Assembly: GCA_015482705.2 (NCBI GenBank)
Contig: JADMLA020000017.1
Coordinates: 1-42,429 of the forward strand
Reading direction: 5' to 3'
Source: Prosthecochloris sp.
Lineage (GTDB): Bacteria > Bacteroidota > Chlorobiia > Chlorobiales > Chlorobiaceae
DNA: 42,429 nucleotides
Positions 1-7,494 of this stretch are shown here, one piece after another. Both the position numbers and the translations under genes were made by a program. Each line of letters begins with the position of its first letter. Position 1 is the first letter of the stretch. The notes beneath the pieces are model-generated. The model was not told where the DNA came from and made no database searches. It saw nothing but the letters and a program-made list of their open reading frames with translations.

Positions 1-49
1 CTGCGATAGAGGCAGTGGCGATTAGGGAAGTGATAAAAGTGCGTTTCAT
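1..49 (-). CDS. Partial gene: N-terminus of a probable secreted protein
   Basis: An ATG at 49 on the minus strand opens a frame that runs off the left edge. The visible residues are MKRTFITSLIATASIA, which is a basic start followed by a hydrophobic small-residue stretch, as at the beginning of a Sec signal peptide. A purine-rich Shine-Dalgarno-like GGAGAG sits a few bases upstream (about 56-61 on the plus strand, read in reverse). Only 16 codons are visible, so no function can be given. The leader upstream on this strand is unusually pyrimidine-rich. Confidence 0.55.
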   Translation of the reverse strand, partial: MKRTFITSLIATASIA

Positions 50-682
50 GATGACTCTCCGGCTAAGATTCGTTGACGTTTCTACAGGAGAAGAGACAAC
101 AGCCGGGCCAAAGTCATCAGAAAGAGGTTAAGAGCAGAAAAAAAAGAGAGTTAGAGGGCGTGCCACCGAGGCAACGAAAAGGCGTGCAAGTGTGTAAAAG
201 AGGGCGCAGTGAGCGTAAAAGAAACAGTTGTTTCAGGCCGAAGAACAGCAGAGAAGAGCGTAGAAGAAAGGGGAGGTATTTCGTTTTTTGCCGGTCGTAT
301 AGGTAAATTGTTGCGGACTGAGAAGGCTTTTCTGAAAGAGATTGTGAATGGCTATTCAGGTTGGAGGGGTGTGTGAGGGATTATGAAAAGCGCTCACAAG
401 CGGACGGGGTTCAACAGATGGAAAAGAGGTTTGTTTGCTTCTATTGCTGGAAGCATTGTTATCGGTAAAAAGGGGAGGATCACCGAAGCGGTGTTGCGTA
501 CAGGCAGAAAAAATGGATAGGTGTCGGCTATGCTAAAAGCACTTTAAAGGAATTTGGTTCAACGAACATGGTTTATCGCATGCAGAAACGGCAGGACAGT
601 TGCTGGAGACAACAGTTGTGACAAAAGCTGTATGGTTCGCTATTTTTGTTGTCTTTTATCGCTAATAAACAACATCCCCTAA
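50..682. other. Gene-poor stretch, purine-rich on the plus strand
   Basis: This stretch of about 630 bases holds no convincing gene. Its first 250 bases are very rich in A and G on the plus strand, which makes long but meaningless Lys/Arg-rich open frames. The only reading frame with a normal-looking composition is a 45-codon ORF at 383-520, listed separately. A second overlapping frame (about 464-621) also looks weakly protein-like, which could mean a decayed gene. No repeat, tRNA or clear terminator was seen. Confidence 0.5.
383..520 (+). CDS. Possible small basic protein (45 aa) or gene remnant
   Basis: ATG at 383 follows a GAGGGA motif, giving a weak ribosome-binding site, and the frame stops with TAG at 518-520. 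The product is basic with a short central apolar run (GLFASIAGSIVIG), then a KKGR-containing tail. I do not recognise it. An overlapping frame continues with protein-like composition beyond the stop, to about 621, so the pair could be the frameshifted remains of a longer gene rather than a working small protein. Confidence is low because short frames like this arise by chance. Confidence 0.22.
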   Translation: MKSAHKRTGFNRWKRGLFASIAGSIVIGKKGRITEAVLRTGRKNG

Positions 683-979
683 ATGAAAGAGATCAGAACA
701 AGCAGTCTCCACAGCCTTTTTGTCTTTGGGTTGCCGATTATCATCACAGCCCTATATACAAGGGTTGAGAATAGTATTGGGCCTGTTGTTTTCGTTTATT
801 CCATCGTTGGAGGTATTCTACTTGGGTTTACGTGGATTAAAACACTTATGAAAAAGTTGAACGGAGTTGCAGGAATAATAATCGGTATCCCGATTATGAT
901 AGTTGGTATCGTGCTTCTGTTCAACTTTTTCATTTGGGTCAGCTGGATAATGGGAGAAATGGATTACAGTTTGATGTGA
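683..979 (+). CDS. Small integral membrane protein, unknown function
   Basis: The 98-residue product has three hydrophobic segments: roughly residues 11-26, 31-52 and 64-90. It contains a glycine/isoleucine-rich stretch (GVAGIIIGIPIMIVGIV). The N-terminus MKEIRTSS is short and basic, so the protein is probably inserted in the inner membrane with three helices. There is no strong Shine-Dalgarno sequence, which is common in this window. It stands alone, about 150 bases before the alcohol dehydrogenase gene on the same strand. I recognise no family motif; the hydrophobic pattern is the main reason to think it is real. Confidence 0.5.
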   Translation: MKEIRTSSLHSLFVFGLPIIITALYTRVENSIGPVVFVYSIVGGILLGFTWIKTLMKKLNGVAGIIIGIPIMIVGIVLLFNFFIWVSWIMGEMDYSLM

Positions 980-1131
980 AGTCGAGGCAATGAAAGAATG
1001 AGGTTTTCAGGAGGAGGGCTCGATTCGATAAAAAAAGCCTTTTTCAAAAGAAGGTACGGTCGGTGTTGTTCGTTTTTTACTCTTCGCAGATTAGTGAATG
1101 TTGTCGTTTCTCTAAAAAGAGGTTATTGGAA

Positions 1132-2187
1132 ATGAAAACGAATCTTGATCTTGTCATGAAAGCTCAGGTTATAGAATGCATCACAGATCTATCGGAGAAC
1201 ACTGAACCGTTGAGCATGGTTGACATGCCGGTTCCGGAACCGGGGGCGGGTGAGGTGTTGCTGAAGGTGAGGACGTGCGGGGTGTGTCATACGGAGCTGG
1301 ATGAGATAGAAGGGAGGACGCCGCCGGCTTTTTTTCCGATAGTTCCGGGACATCAGGTTGTCGGTGAAGTTGTCGCTCGGGGTGCAGGGGTGAGTGAACC
1401 CGAGATTGGTGGCAGGGTAGGGGTGGCGTGGATTTATTCAGCTTGTGGCGTCTGTGAACTGTGCCGTAATGGGAAGGAAAACCTCTGCATGGACTTTCAT
1501 GCGACCGGTCGGGATGCTCATGGCGGGTATGCGGAATATATGGTTGTTCCGGCTGCTTATGCCTATCCTCTTCCGGAAATTTTTTCAGATGCCGAAGCTG
1601 CTCCGTTGCTGTGTGCGGGAGCGGTCGGTTATCGTTCGTTGAAGCTTTTGAATCTGCAGAACGGAAAGAGTGCAGGGCTGACCGGATTCGGCGCATCGGC
1701 TCATCTTGTTTTGAAAATGATGCGGTTTCTCTATCCAGATTCAGCGATTCACGTTTTCGCGAGGAGCCCGCAAGAACGCGAATTTGCTCTCTCGCTTGGC
1801 GCTGCCTGGGCGGGTGATACGATCGATACATCGCCGGAACCGCTTGCAGGGATTATCGATACAACTCCTGTCTGGCTTCCGGTACTTGCAGCATTGGAAA
1901 ATCTCGAACCTTCAGGCCGTCTGGTGATAAACGCGATTCGAAAGGAGTCGAAAGATCAGAATGTTCTTATGCGGATTGATTACGCAAGGCATCTCTGGAT
2001 GGAAAAAGAGATGAAAAGCGTTGCCAATGTCACGGCAGGCGATGTAAGAGAGCTTCTGGCCATAGCGGAAAAGATGAAAATGAGTCCGGAAGTACAGCTT
2101 TATCCTTTCGAAAAAGCCAACAAGGCGCTCACGGACATCAAGCAGCGGAGGATCAAGGGGGCGAAGGTTCTGCAGGTTAACTGTTAA
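1132..2187 (+). CDS. Zinc-dependent alcohol dehydrogenase (MDR superfamily)
   Basis: The product of about 351 residues is a medium-chain alcohol dehydrogenase that should oxidise an alcohol or reduce an aldehyde with NAD(P). The N-terminal GroES-like domain has the catalytic-zinc motif CGVCHTEL followed by PGHQVVGEV. The structural-zinc lobe has four cysteines in the pattern CGVCELC plus a later Cys (NLC). A Rossmann fold follows, with GFGASAH as its dinucleotide loop and an acidic/basic segment after it (FARSPQ). I start it at the ATG at 1132, which has an AGAGG nine bases upstream; an in-frame upstream start at 1063 would add 23 unlikely residues. It is monocistronic and ends facing zupT across a repeat-filled gap. 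The physiological substrate cannot be told from sequence. Confidence 0.9.
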   Translation: MKTNLDLVMKAQVIECITDLSENTEPLSMVDMPVPEPGAGEVLLKVRTCGVCHTELDEIEGRTPPAFFPIVPGHQVVGEVVARGAGVSEPEIGGRVGVAWIYSACGVCELCRNGKENLCMDFHATGRDAHGGYAEYMVVPAAYAYPLPEIFSDAEAAPLLCAGAVGYRSLKLLNLQNGKSAGLTGFGASAHLVLKMMRFLYPDSAIHVFARSPQEREFALSLGAAWAGDTIDTSPEPLAGIIDTTPVWLPVLAALENLEPSGRLVINAIRKESKDQNVLMRIDYARHLWMEKEMKSVANVTAGDVRELLAIAEKMKMSPEVQLYPFEKANKALTDIKQRRIKGAKVLQVNC

Positions 2188-2195
2188 GGCAAAAC

Positions 2196-2309
2196 AGATC
2201 CCCGGTCAAGCTTGGTATTCAGTCTCCCCCAAAGTCATGCCGCACTTGATGCGGCATTCACGGTGACTATCAGTAAAAGATTGATCCCCGGGTCAAGCCC
2301 GGTGATGAC
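2196..2309. repeat. REP-like palindromic repeats (GGTCAAGCC type)
   Basis: Two related units are seen: one at about 2196-2222 (GATCCCCGGTCAAGCTTGG, degenerate) and one at 2283-2309, whose core CCGGGTCAAGCCCGG (2288-2302) folds into a 5-bp stem. Between them is a perfect 7-bp hairpin, ATGCCGC / GCGGCAT (2237-2257), flanked by GTCA and TGAC. The units resemble the palindromic intergenic repeats found in many copies in bacterial genomes. They sit between the convergent adh and zupT genes, where they could also stop transcription. Copy number elsewhere cannot be seen here. Confidence 0.6.
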
Positions 2310-2357
2310 TTAAAAAATGTCGGCAAGAGCCTGCTGAGGCATCGCTATTTATTGTTA

Positions 2358-2457
2358 TGAGCGGTTCAATTGCGAAGCGAAAGGAGCCGGAGAATCCCGC
2401 AGTGTGCAGGAGAAAATCAGGATTCTGAGCACCGCTCAACGACGCGATCGAATCGCG
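2358..2457. repeat. Nested inverted-repeat element between adh and zupT
   Basis: An outer inverted repeat TGAGCGGT (2358-2365) pairs with ACCGCTCA (2431-2438). An inner pair AGAATCC (2391-2397) / GGATTCT (2420-2426) lies within it, so the whole can fold as one long interrupted hairpin. Immediately after comes a perfect CGCGAT-CGA-ATCGCG hairpin (2443-2457). The GCGAAGCGAAAGG and GAGAATCC words recall a common class of intergenic palindromic repeats. It may act as the transcription end for zupT, which reads toward it on the minus strand, though no U-run follows. Confidence 0.5.
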
Positions 2458-2479
2458 GAATAAATAAAAGAGGGGAGCC

Positions 2480-3286
2480 TTATATCAAAAGCAGCAGGCT
2501 TACTGCCATCACGGCCATGCCGATGACGAGTCCTGATATGGCCAGGTGGTGTTCTCCGTATTCCTCGGCTGTCGGCAGCAGTTCGTCGAGCGAGATATAC
2601 ACCATGATACCCGCTACTCCGGCAAGCACAAGGCTGAAGACAAGCGGTGTGAGGAATGGCTGCAGCAGGAGATAGCCGATAATGGCTCCGAGGGGTTCAG
2701 CCAGGCCGGAAAGAAAAGAATAGCTGAATGCTTTGCCTTTGCTTTTTGTGGCAAAATAAACCGGTACGGCAACGGCCATGCCTTCAGGAATATTGTGCAA
2801 AGCGATGGTAACGGCTATCACGATACCGAGGCTCTGGTTGGAAAGGGCGCTGAAGAAAACCGCGAGACCTTCCGGAAAATTGTGAATGGCAATGGCAATG
2901 GCTGTGAAAATACCCATTCGGTAGAGCTTGCTTTCGTCAGGCTTGTCGCTTTCGATAGTGCCCACAAGTGATGTTTCATGCGGATTTCCAAAATGTGGCA
3001 TCAACTGGTCAATGATCCAGATCAGGGTGATTCCTCCGAAGAACGCCGCCGTCGTGATCCATGCCGCTTTCCTTTCAGACACTTCTTCGAGAATCGAAGC
3101 CTGGGCTTCCGGCAATATTTCCGCGAAAGAAACATAGAGCATAATTCCAGCAGAGAAGCCGAGGGCAAACGTCAGGAACCTTTTGTTGGTGTGATGGACG
3201 GTCAACGCGAGGACACTGCCGATACCGGTCGAAAGTCCGGCAAGCAGTGTCAGTGTCAAGGCAGGAATCATGTCGGCAGTGATCAT
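2480..3286 (-). CDS. zupT: ZIP-family metal transporter, ZupT-like
   Basis: The 268-residue product is a ZIP-family carrier that imports divalent metals such as zinc across the inner membrane. The two signature helices are present: HNFPEGLAVF (from His135) and HNIPEGMAVAVP (from His164), which carry the paired His/Asn/Glu metal ligands. A short acidic, His-poor loop (about residues 100-122) separates helix three from helix four, as in bacterial ZupT. Length and eight hydrophobic segments fit the family. It lies 55 bases downstream of the small CGLC protein gene on the same strand and is probably co-transcribed with it. Metal preference cannot be decided from the sequence; ZupT proteins are broad. 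Confidence 0.88.
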   Translation of the reverse strand: MITADMIPALTLTLLAGLSTGIGSVLALTVHHTNKRFLTFALGFSAGIMLYVSFAEILPEAQASILEEVSERKAAWITTAAFFGGITLIWIIDQLMPHFGNPHETSLVGTIESDKPDESKLYRMGIFTAIAIAIHNFPEGLAVFFSALSNQSLGIVIAVTIALHNIPEGMAVAVPVYFATKSKGKAFSYSFLSGLAEPLGAIIGYLLLQPFLTPLVFSLVLAGVAGIMVYISLDELLPTAEEYGEHHLAISGLVIGMAVMAVSLLLLI

Positions 3287-3341
3287 GATGCTTGGCTTTG
3301 AATTATTGATGAAGATTTTTCTTCAGGTTCACTTGCCGATG

Positions 3342-3689
3342 TTAACCGGTTGCTTTTTCTTCAATCGTTTTTATCAGTGTCTCCACGTCCGGTATTGCGT
3401 CGATCTCTTCCTTGGCAAGGAGAACTTCGAGCGTGTCATTTCGCTGCAGAACAACCGGATAGTCGAATTCCTTTCCGTACTTTTTCTTGAATTCATCCCT
3501 GTGAAGAAATTCCATTTCGGTATCCGAGTTTTCCCTGAAATCCCTCCATATCCGCTTTTCGGTAAAGGTGTCATGCGTCAGGCTGCACAAGCCGCATTGG
3601 TATGTCTCAGGGCTGAAGAGCTTGTGGCCAATATCGAAAAGACCGCTTACCGGCCCACTGTCGGCGTTGTATACAAAGACAAGTTTCAT
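3342..3689 (-). CDS. Small CGLC-motif protein upstream of zupT
   Basis: The 115-residue soluble product begins with a beta-strand-like MKLVFVYNADSG and then carries CGLCSLTHDTF around residues 32-42, a thiol pair reminiscent of a thioredoxin-fold or metal-binding site, although not a classical CxxC thioredoxin context. The rest is charged and helical (HRDEFKKKYG, then DYPVVLQRND). I believe this is a conserved but uncharacterised protein type; I cannot name a family with certainty. It precedes zupT on the same strand with a 55-base gap, so a link to metal handling is a reasonable guess from context only. An AT-rich inverted repeat lies 64-89 bases upstream of its start. Confidence 0.7.
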   Translation of the reverse strand: MKLVFVYNADSGPVSGLFDIGHKLFSPETYQCGLCSLTHDTFTEKRIWRDFRENSDTEMEFLHRDEFKKKYGKEFDYPVVLQRNDTLEVLLAKEEIDAIPDVETLIKTIEEKATG

Positions 3690-3752
3690 GATCGGTCGTT
3701 TATCGGTGACGTTATCTGCAAGTGTAAAGTTTTGATAATAACAACGTAAAAT

Positions 3753-3778
3753 AATAATTTTTAGTATGAAGAATTATT
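3753..3778. promoter_or_regulatory. AT-rich inverted repeat in a divergent promoter region
   Basis: AATAATT (3753-3759) is repeated inverted as AATTATT (3772-3778) with 12 bases between. It lies in the short gap between the divergent CGLC-zupT genes and the kinase gene at 3822, where an operator would be expected. The AT-rich symmetry is of the kind bound by dimeric regulators, including Fur-family proteins, but the match to any known box is not good. AT-rich gaps make such repeats by chance fairly often. Confidence 0.3.
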
Positions 3779-3821
3779 GTGTCGTCTTTTCGTTTCCTCT
3801 TTCATTATAACTCCCAGTACC

Positions 3822-4481
3822 ATGCTCAATGATATTTTGCTGATCGGAGAGAAACATAAAAAAGCCGCTGAATCGATAGCCGAAAGAGTGCTTGTTGAAA
3901 AAGAGGCTAAAGAAGAAGAGCACCCTGATTACCGGTTTATCGTCGCCATTTCGGGTGAATCGGGTGCGGGCAAGTCGGAACTTTCACATTCTCTGGCAAC
4001 GGTATTGAAAAAACAGGGAATTAGAGTCAAGATTCTGCATACCGATAACTATTACCTCATCGAGCCTCTGAAAAGAAGGGCGTTCAGGGAGCTGAACAAT
4101 TTTGAGGATATTGGCCCTCAGGAATATGATCGCAAGCAACTGCAACGCAATATCGCGGATTTTCGAAAGGGTCTTACTGCGGATATGCCCTGTATCGACA
4201 TCATTACCGAGAAAGTCGATCGTCTCATTACCGATTTTAGCGATATCGACTTGCTCATTATAGACGGGCTCTATGCCATCGCCACTGAAGGCATTGATCT
4301 TGGAGTGTATATCGATCTTACATACAAAGAAACAAAAAAGAACCAGATGCTTCGCGGCAAGGAGTTGACCGATGATCATCGCTGGAAGGTGCTTGAAAAA
4401 GAGCACCAGAGTGCAACCGAATTGCGCCGTCTGGCCAATACTTTTGTCAGCAGGGAGTACAAGGTGCTGTTTCGTGATTGA
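3822..4481 (+). CDS. Uridine kinase-like P-loop kinase
   Basis: The product of about 219 residues belongs to the phosphoribulokinase/uridine kinase family. It has a Walker A loop GESGAGKS near residue 47, the family's HTDNYY motif about 30 residues later, and the LLIIDGLYAI strand corresponding to Walker B. These enzymes phosphorylate a nucleoside, ribulose phosphate or pantothenate; uridine is the default guess. The N-terminal 40 residues form a charged helix (EKEAKEEEHPD). I chose the ATG at 3822 because the only upstream in-frame start is a TTG giving an odd hydrophobic extension. It is followed after 29 bases by the sensor kinase on the same strand, so the two may be co-transcribed, with no obvious functional link. 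Confidence 0.75.
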   Translation: MLNDILLIGEKHKKAAESIAERVLVEKEAKEEEHPDYRFIVAISGESGAGKSELSHSLATVLKKQGIRVKILHTDNYYLIEPLKRRAFRELNNFEDIGPQEYDRKQLQRNIADFRKGLTADMPCIDIITEKVDRLITDFSDIDLLIIDGLYAIATEGIDLGVYIDLTYKETKKNQMLRGKELTDDHRWKVLEKEHQSATELRRLANTFVSREYKVLFRD

Positions 4482-4510
4482 TGGATGTGTAGCAACCCTG
4501 ATTCAAGATC

Positions 4511-6721
4511 ATGGAATCTCCCATTGAAAAGGCCGTTGTGCTGATTGTCGATGATAGTGCAACGATGCGGACGCTGACCTCTCATGTCGTTGAACGTCTC
4601 GGATACAAGCCTTTGAGCGTTTCGAATGGTGATGAAGCGATAGGGCAGGTGACTGCCGGCCGTTGTGATGCTCTCCTGCTCGATATCAGCATGCCGGGGA
4701 AGAGCGGTATGGAGGTGCTCAGATATATTGTGGAAAATGATTACCGCCTGCCGGTGATCATGATTTCCGGTTCCGGAGACATTGATCAGGCGGTTCAGTG
4801 CATAAAACTCGGAGCGTATGAATATCTGACGAAACCTATTGACAACAGCCGTCTTGAAATTACTTTGAAAAATGCCCTTTCCGAATCGATGTTGAAGCAA
4901 AGGGTGAGGCTCCTGACAACCGCCATGGAGCAGAGTCCTGTTTCCGTTGCCATTACCGATATCAAGGGGAGGATAGAGTATATCAATCCGGCATTTTCCA
5001 GAATTTCAGGTTACTCCATGGATGAAGTTATTGGAAAGAAGATCAATATTCTCAAATCAGGTGAACATTCGGACGCATTTTATAAAAACCTTTGGGAAAC
5101 GGTTTCCCGAGGCGAAGTCTGGCAAGGTGAATTTCTGAATAAAAAGAAAAACGGTGAACTGCTTTGGGAGCAGGCTGTTATTAGCCCTATCAAAAATAAT
5201 AAGCATGATATTTCGCACTTCCTTGCCCTCAAAGAAGACATCACAGAAAAGAAGAAGAGCCGGGAAGCACTTGCTGAAAGTGAGCAAAGGTTCAGAGAAC
5301 TTTCGGATCTTTTACCTCAACCTGTATTTGAAGCCAATAGGGATGGTTATGTAACCTATTTCAACCGAGCTGGTTATTCTGTTTTCGGCTATAAACAGAG
5401 CGACCTCCGTAATGGTTTGGACGCTATGTTCATGTATGTCCCGGGGGAAAGGGCGAAAGTCAGGAAGAATATGAAGGGACGGCTGGATGGGAAAAGAGTT
5501 GAAAACCACGAATACATTGCCCAAAGAAAGAACGGTACCACGTTTCCAGCTCTGGTTTACTATGCACCCATTCTCAAAAAAGATGATTTCGAAGGATTGA
5601 GGGGTATAGTGCTCGATATCACCAGGCGAAAACAGGCTGAGAAAACTCTTCTGGATAACCAGAAAAAGTACAGGAATCTTTTTCATGCGATTCCGGACCC
5701 TGTCATCGTCGCCGATGCCGATACCGGTGCTATTGTTCAATGGAACAGAAGAGCGTTGCCTTTTTTTGGATACAAGTCTGTAGAGCTTTCTTCCATGATG
5801 GTGGCGTCGCTCTATCCGGAAAATATCCGTGATAAGCCTCCTGCATTTTTTCGAAAGCAGGGACGAAAAAAAAGAGGTTCGGTAGAGACGAAAATTCTGA
5901 CGAAAAACGGTTTTCTCGTTGATGTTGCTGTGAGCAGTGCGTTTTTTGAAACGGCAGGGCAAAAAAGGGTTCTCGGAATATTCCGCGATATTTCAGAGCA
6001 AAAAAAATCCGAGCAGCTTATCAGGGAAAACATCCGGCTGAAAAATGACTTCATTGCGAATGTCTCTCATGAACTCAGATCACCCCTATTTTCAATTCTT
6101 GGTTTTACCTCGACCCTGCTGCGGGACAGAGATGAGCTGGATCATGAGACGATAGGCGAGTTTCTCGGGATTATTCACGAGGAAAGCAGGAGACTTTCTT
6201 CGCTTATTGAAGATGTACTCACCATTTCCAGGATAGATTCCGGAAAAATCGCTTATAAGAAAAACTCAATCGACCCGGCAACGATCATCGATAGTGCCTG
6301 CAAAAGCCTGAAAATCCGTGCAGAAGAGAAACATGTCGAGCTTTTTCTTGACCTTTATGAGAGCGATTTACTGATATATGCGGATCCTGATGCGTTGAAA
6401 CAGGTGGCGGTTAATATCATAGGCAATGCAATAAAGTTTACCCCTGAGGGAGGAAAAGTAAGTGTAACCCTTTCAAGAAATCACGATACCATGAAACTCG
6501 AGGTTGATGATAACGGTCCCGGTATTCCTGAGAAAGACATTGAGAAGATATTTGAAAAATTCTACCGTGTCGAAAGACCCGGTGAAGAAATCGAGGGGAC
6601 TGGACTCGGATTGCCGATTGTCAAAGAAATAATTCTTGCGCATAACGGTAGTGTAGATGTGAAAAGCCGAAACGGTTTTGGATCGACCTTCATTGTCCGT
6701 TTTCCGCTGTACCGTTCTTAA
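4511..6721 (+). CDS. Receiver-PAS-PAS-PAS histidine kinase
   Basis: This 736-residue cytoplasmic sensor kinase has its receiver domain at the N-terminus (residues about 8-125; phospho-acceptor Asp58, Thr/Lys of the active site at SGS and Lys108). Three PAS domains follow, at roughly 135-250, 262-375 and 388-500, the first two ending in typical PAC tails (LKEDITEKKK, VLDITRRKQAE). The dimerisation/phosphotransfer helix contains His520 in NVSHELRSPL. The ATPase domain shows NIIGNAIKFTPEGG (N box), DNGPGIP (G1) and GTGLGLPIV (G2). There is no membrane segment, so the signal is intracellular, for instance redox, a small ligand or another kinase. It is followed by two lone receivers that are likely partners. 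The receiver-first order suggests that it can be regulated by another phosphorelay. Confidence 0.93.
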   Translation: MESPIEKAVVLIVDDSATMRTLTSHVVERLGYKPLSVSNGDEAIGQVTAGRCDALLLDISMPGKSGMEVLRYIVENDYRLPVIMISGSGDIDQAVQCIKLGAYEYLTKPIDNSRLEITLKNALSESMLKQRVRLLTTAMEQSPVSVAITDIKGRIEYINPAFSRISGYSMDEVIGKKINILKSGEHSDAFYKNLWETVSRGEVWQGEFLNKKKNGELLWEQAVISPIKNNKHDISHFLALKEDITEKKKSREALAESEQRFRELSDLLPQPVFEANRDGYVTYFNRAGYSVFGYKQSDLRNGLDAMFMYVPGERAKVRKNMKGRLDGKRVENHEYIAQRKNGTTFPALVYYAPILKKDDFEGLRGIVLDITRRKQAEKTLLDNQKKYRNLFHAIPDPVIVADADTGAIVQWNRRALPFFGYKSVELSSMMVASLYPENIRDKPPAFFRKQGRKKRGSVETKILTKNGFLVDVAVSSAFFETAGQKRVLGIFRDISEQKKSEQLIRENIRLKNDFIANVSHELRSPLFSILGFTSTLLRDRDELDHETIGEFLGIIHEESRRLSSLIEDVLTISRIDSGKIAYKKNSIDPATIIDSACKSLKIRAEEKHVELFLDLYESDLLIYADPDALKQVAVNIIGNAIKFTPEGGKVSVTLSRNHDTMKLEVDDNGPGIPEKDIEKIFEKFYRVERPGEEIEGTGLGLPIVKEIILAHNGSVDVKSRNGFGSTFIVRFPLYRS

Positions 6722-6733
6722 AACCGATAGTAT

Positions 6734-7108
6734 ATGAAGCATAACGGACAATCTATACTTGTGGTTGACGATCAATCGAGTACGAGAAGGCTTATCAGTT
6801 ATTCATTGCAGAAAGCGGGTTACAAGGTTATTGAAGCCGTAAACGGTAAAGAGGGCTTGGAACAGTGCTTCCGGTCGGTTCCGGATCTTATTCTCTGCGA
6901 TATCATGATGCCTGAAATGAATGGTTTCGAGTTCCGTGAAAAACTGCTTCAAAACGAGCGGTTTCGCTCTGTCCCTTTTGTTTTTCTTTCTGCAAGGGCG
7001 CAGACTGAAGAACTGTCAGAGGCTGAAAGGCTTTATCCCCACGGGTATATTACAAAACCGGTTGAACCGGAAAAAATTGTTGAAACGGTTAAAACCCATT
7101 TGAAATGA
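6734..7108 (+). CDS. Single-domain response regulator (CheY-like)
   Basis: The 124-residue product is a bare receiver domain. The acidic pair Asp12-Asp13, phospho-acceptor Asp56 (LCDIMMPEMNG) and Lys of YITKPVEP are all present; the usual Thr/Ser position is Ser in FLSARA. There is no output domain, so it must act by protein contact or as an intermediate in a relay. It starts 12 bases after the sensor kinase and overlaps the next receiver gene by four bases, so the three form one operon. It is the natural phosphorylation target of the upstream kinase, although that is inferred from position. Confidence 0.9.
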   Translation: MKHNGQSILVVDDQSSTRRLISYSLQKAGYKVIEAVNGKEGLEQCFRSVPDLILCDIMMPEMNGFEFREKLLQNERFRSVPFVFLSARAQTEELSEAERLYPHGYITKPVEPEKIVETVKTHLK

Positions 7109-7473
7109 GACAATCACGTATTCTTGTCGTCGATGATTCTCCAAGTATCAGGCGTCTTCTCTCTCATAACCTCGGGAAGAAGTTCAAGGTCCTGCTTGCT
7201 GAAAATGCTCAGGGTGCCCTGGACCTGCTGGACCAGGGTCAGATGCCCGATCTGATGATTGTCGACGTTGCAATGCCGGGAATGGACGGTTTTTCTTTTG
7301 TTGACCGGATCAGAAAGGATTCTACCTATAATGCTGTTCCTCTTATTATGCTGACGGCAAGGGACAAGAGCGGGGACAAAGAGAAAGGTTTGAAGCTCGG
7401 GGCAGATGATTACCTTACCAAACCTTTCGATATCGATGAACTTGGTGAAAGAATAGATCGTTTGCTTGCATGA
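7105..7473 (+). CDS. Single-domain response regulator (CheY-like)
   Basis: The 122-residue product is a second bare receiver: Asp10-Asp11, phospho-acceptor Asp54 (MIVDVAMPGMDG), Thr in MLTARD and Lys in YLTKPFDID. All catalytic positions are intact. Its start ATG overlaps the stop of the previous receiver gene (ATGA), which points to translational coupling and matched expression. It lacks any DNA-binding or enzymatic output domain. The two receivers differ clearly in sequence, so they are probably not recent duplicates and may divide the signal between two partners. Confidence 0.9.
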   Translation: MRQSRILVVDDSPSIRRLLSHNLGKKFKVLLAENAQGALDLLDQGQMPDLMIVDVAMPGMDGFSFVDRIRKDSTYNAVPLIMLTARDKSGDKEKGLKLGADDYLTKPFDIDELGERIDRLLA

Positions 7474-7474
7474 A

Positions 7475-7489
7475 CTCTATTGCATAGAG
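7475..7489. terminator. Hairpin between convergent genes
   Basis: CTCTAT-TGC-ATAGAG is a perfect 6-bp stem with a three-base loop, located in the 21-base gap between the receiver gene and the convergent LOG-family gene. It may stop transcription from either side, but no U-run follows, so it could be only a weak terminator. Confidence 0.35.
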
Positions 7490-7494
7490 GGCGC

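Noticed and set aside
73..306. 77-codon open frame
   Set aside because: TTG start and extreme Lys/Arg content, simply the product of purine-rich DNA; no ribosome site and no recognisable fold.
1181..1831. 216-codon frame on the minus strand inside the alcohol dehydrogenase gene
   Set aside because: Antisense shadow of a clear gene, with His/Pro/Ser-rich low-quality composition.
3753..3778. Zur or Fur box upstream of the CGLC-zupT genes
   Set aside because: The inverted repeat is AT-rich and of the right size, but does not match a known box closely enough to be named; kept only as a low-confidence inverted repeat.
5312..5962. 216-codon minus-strand frame inside the sensor kinase
   Set aside because: Shadow frame; the plus-strand kinase has all domain motifs.
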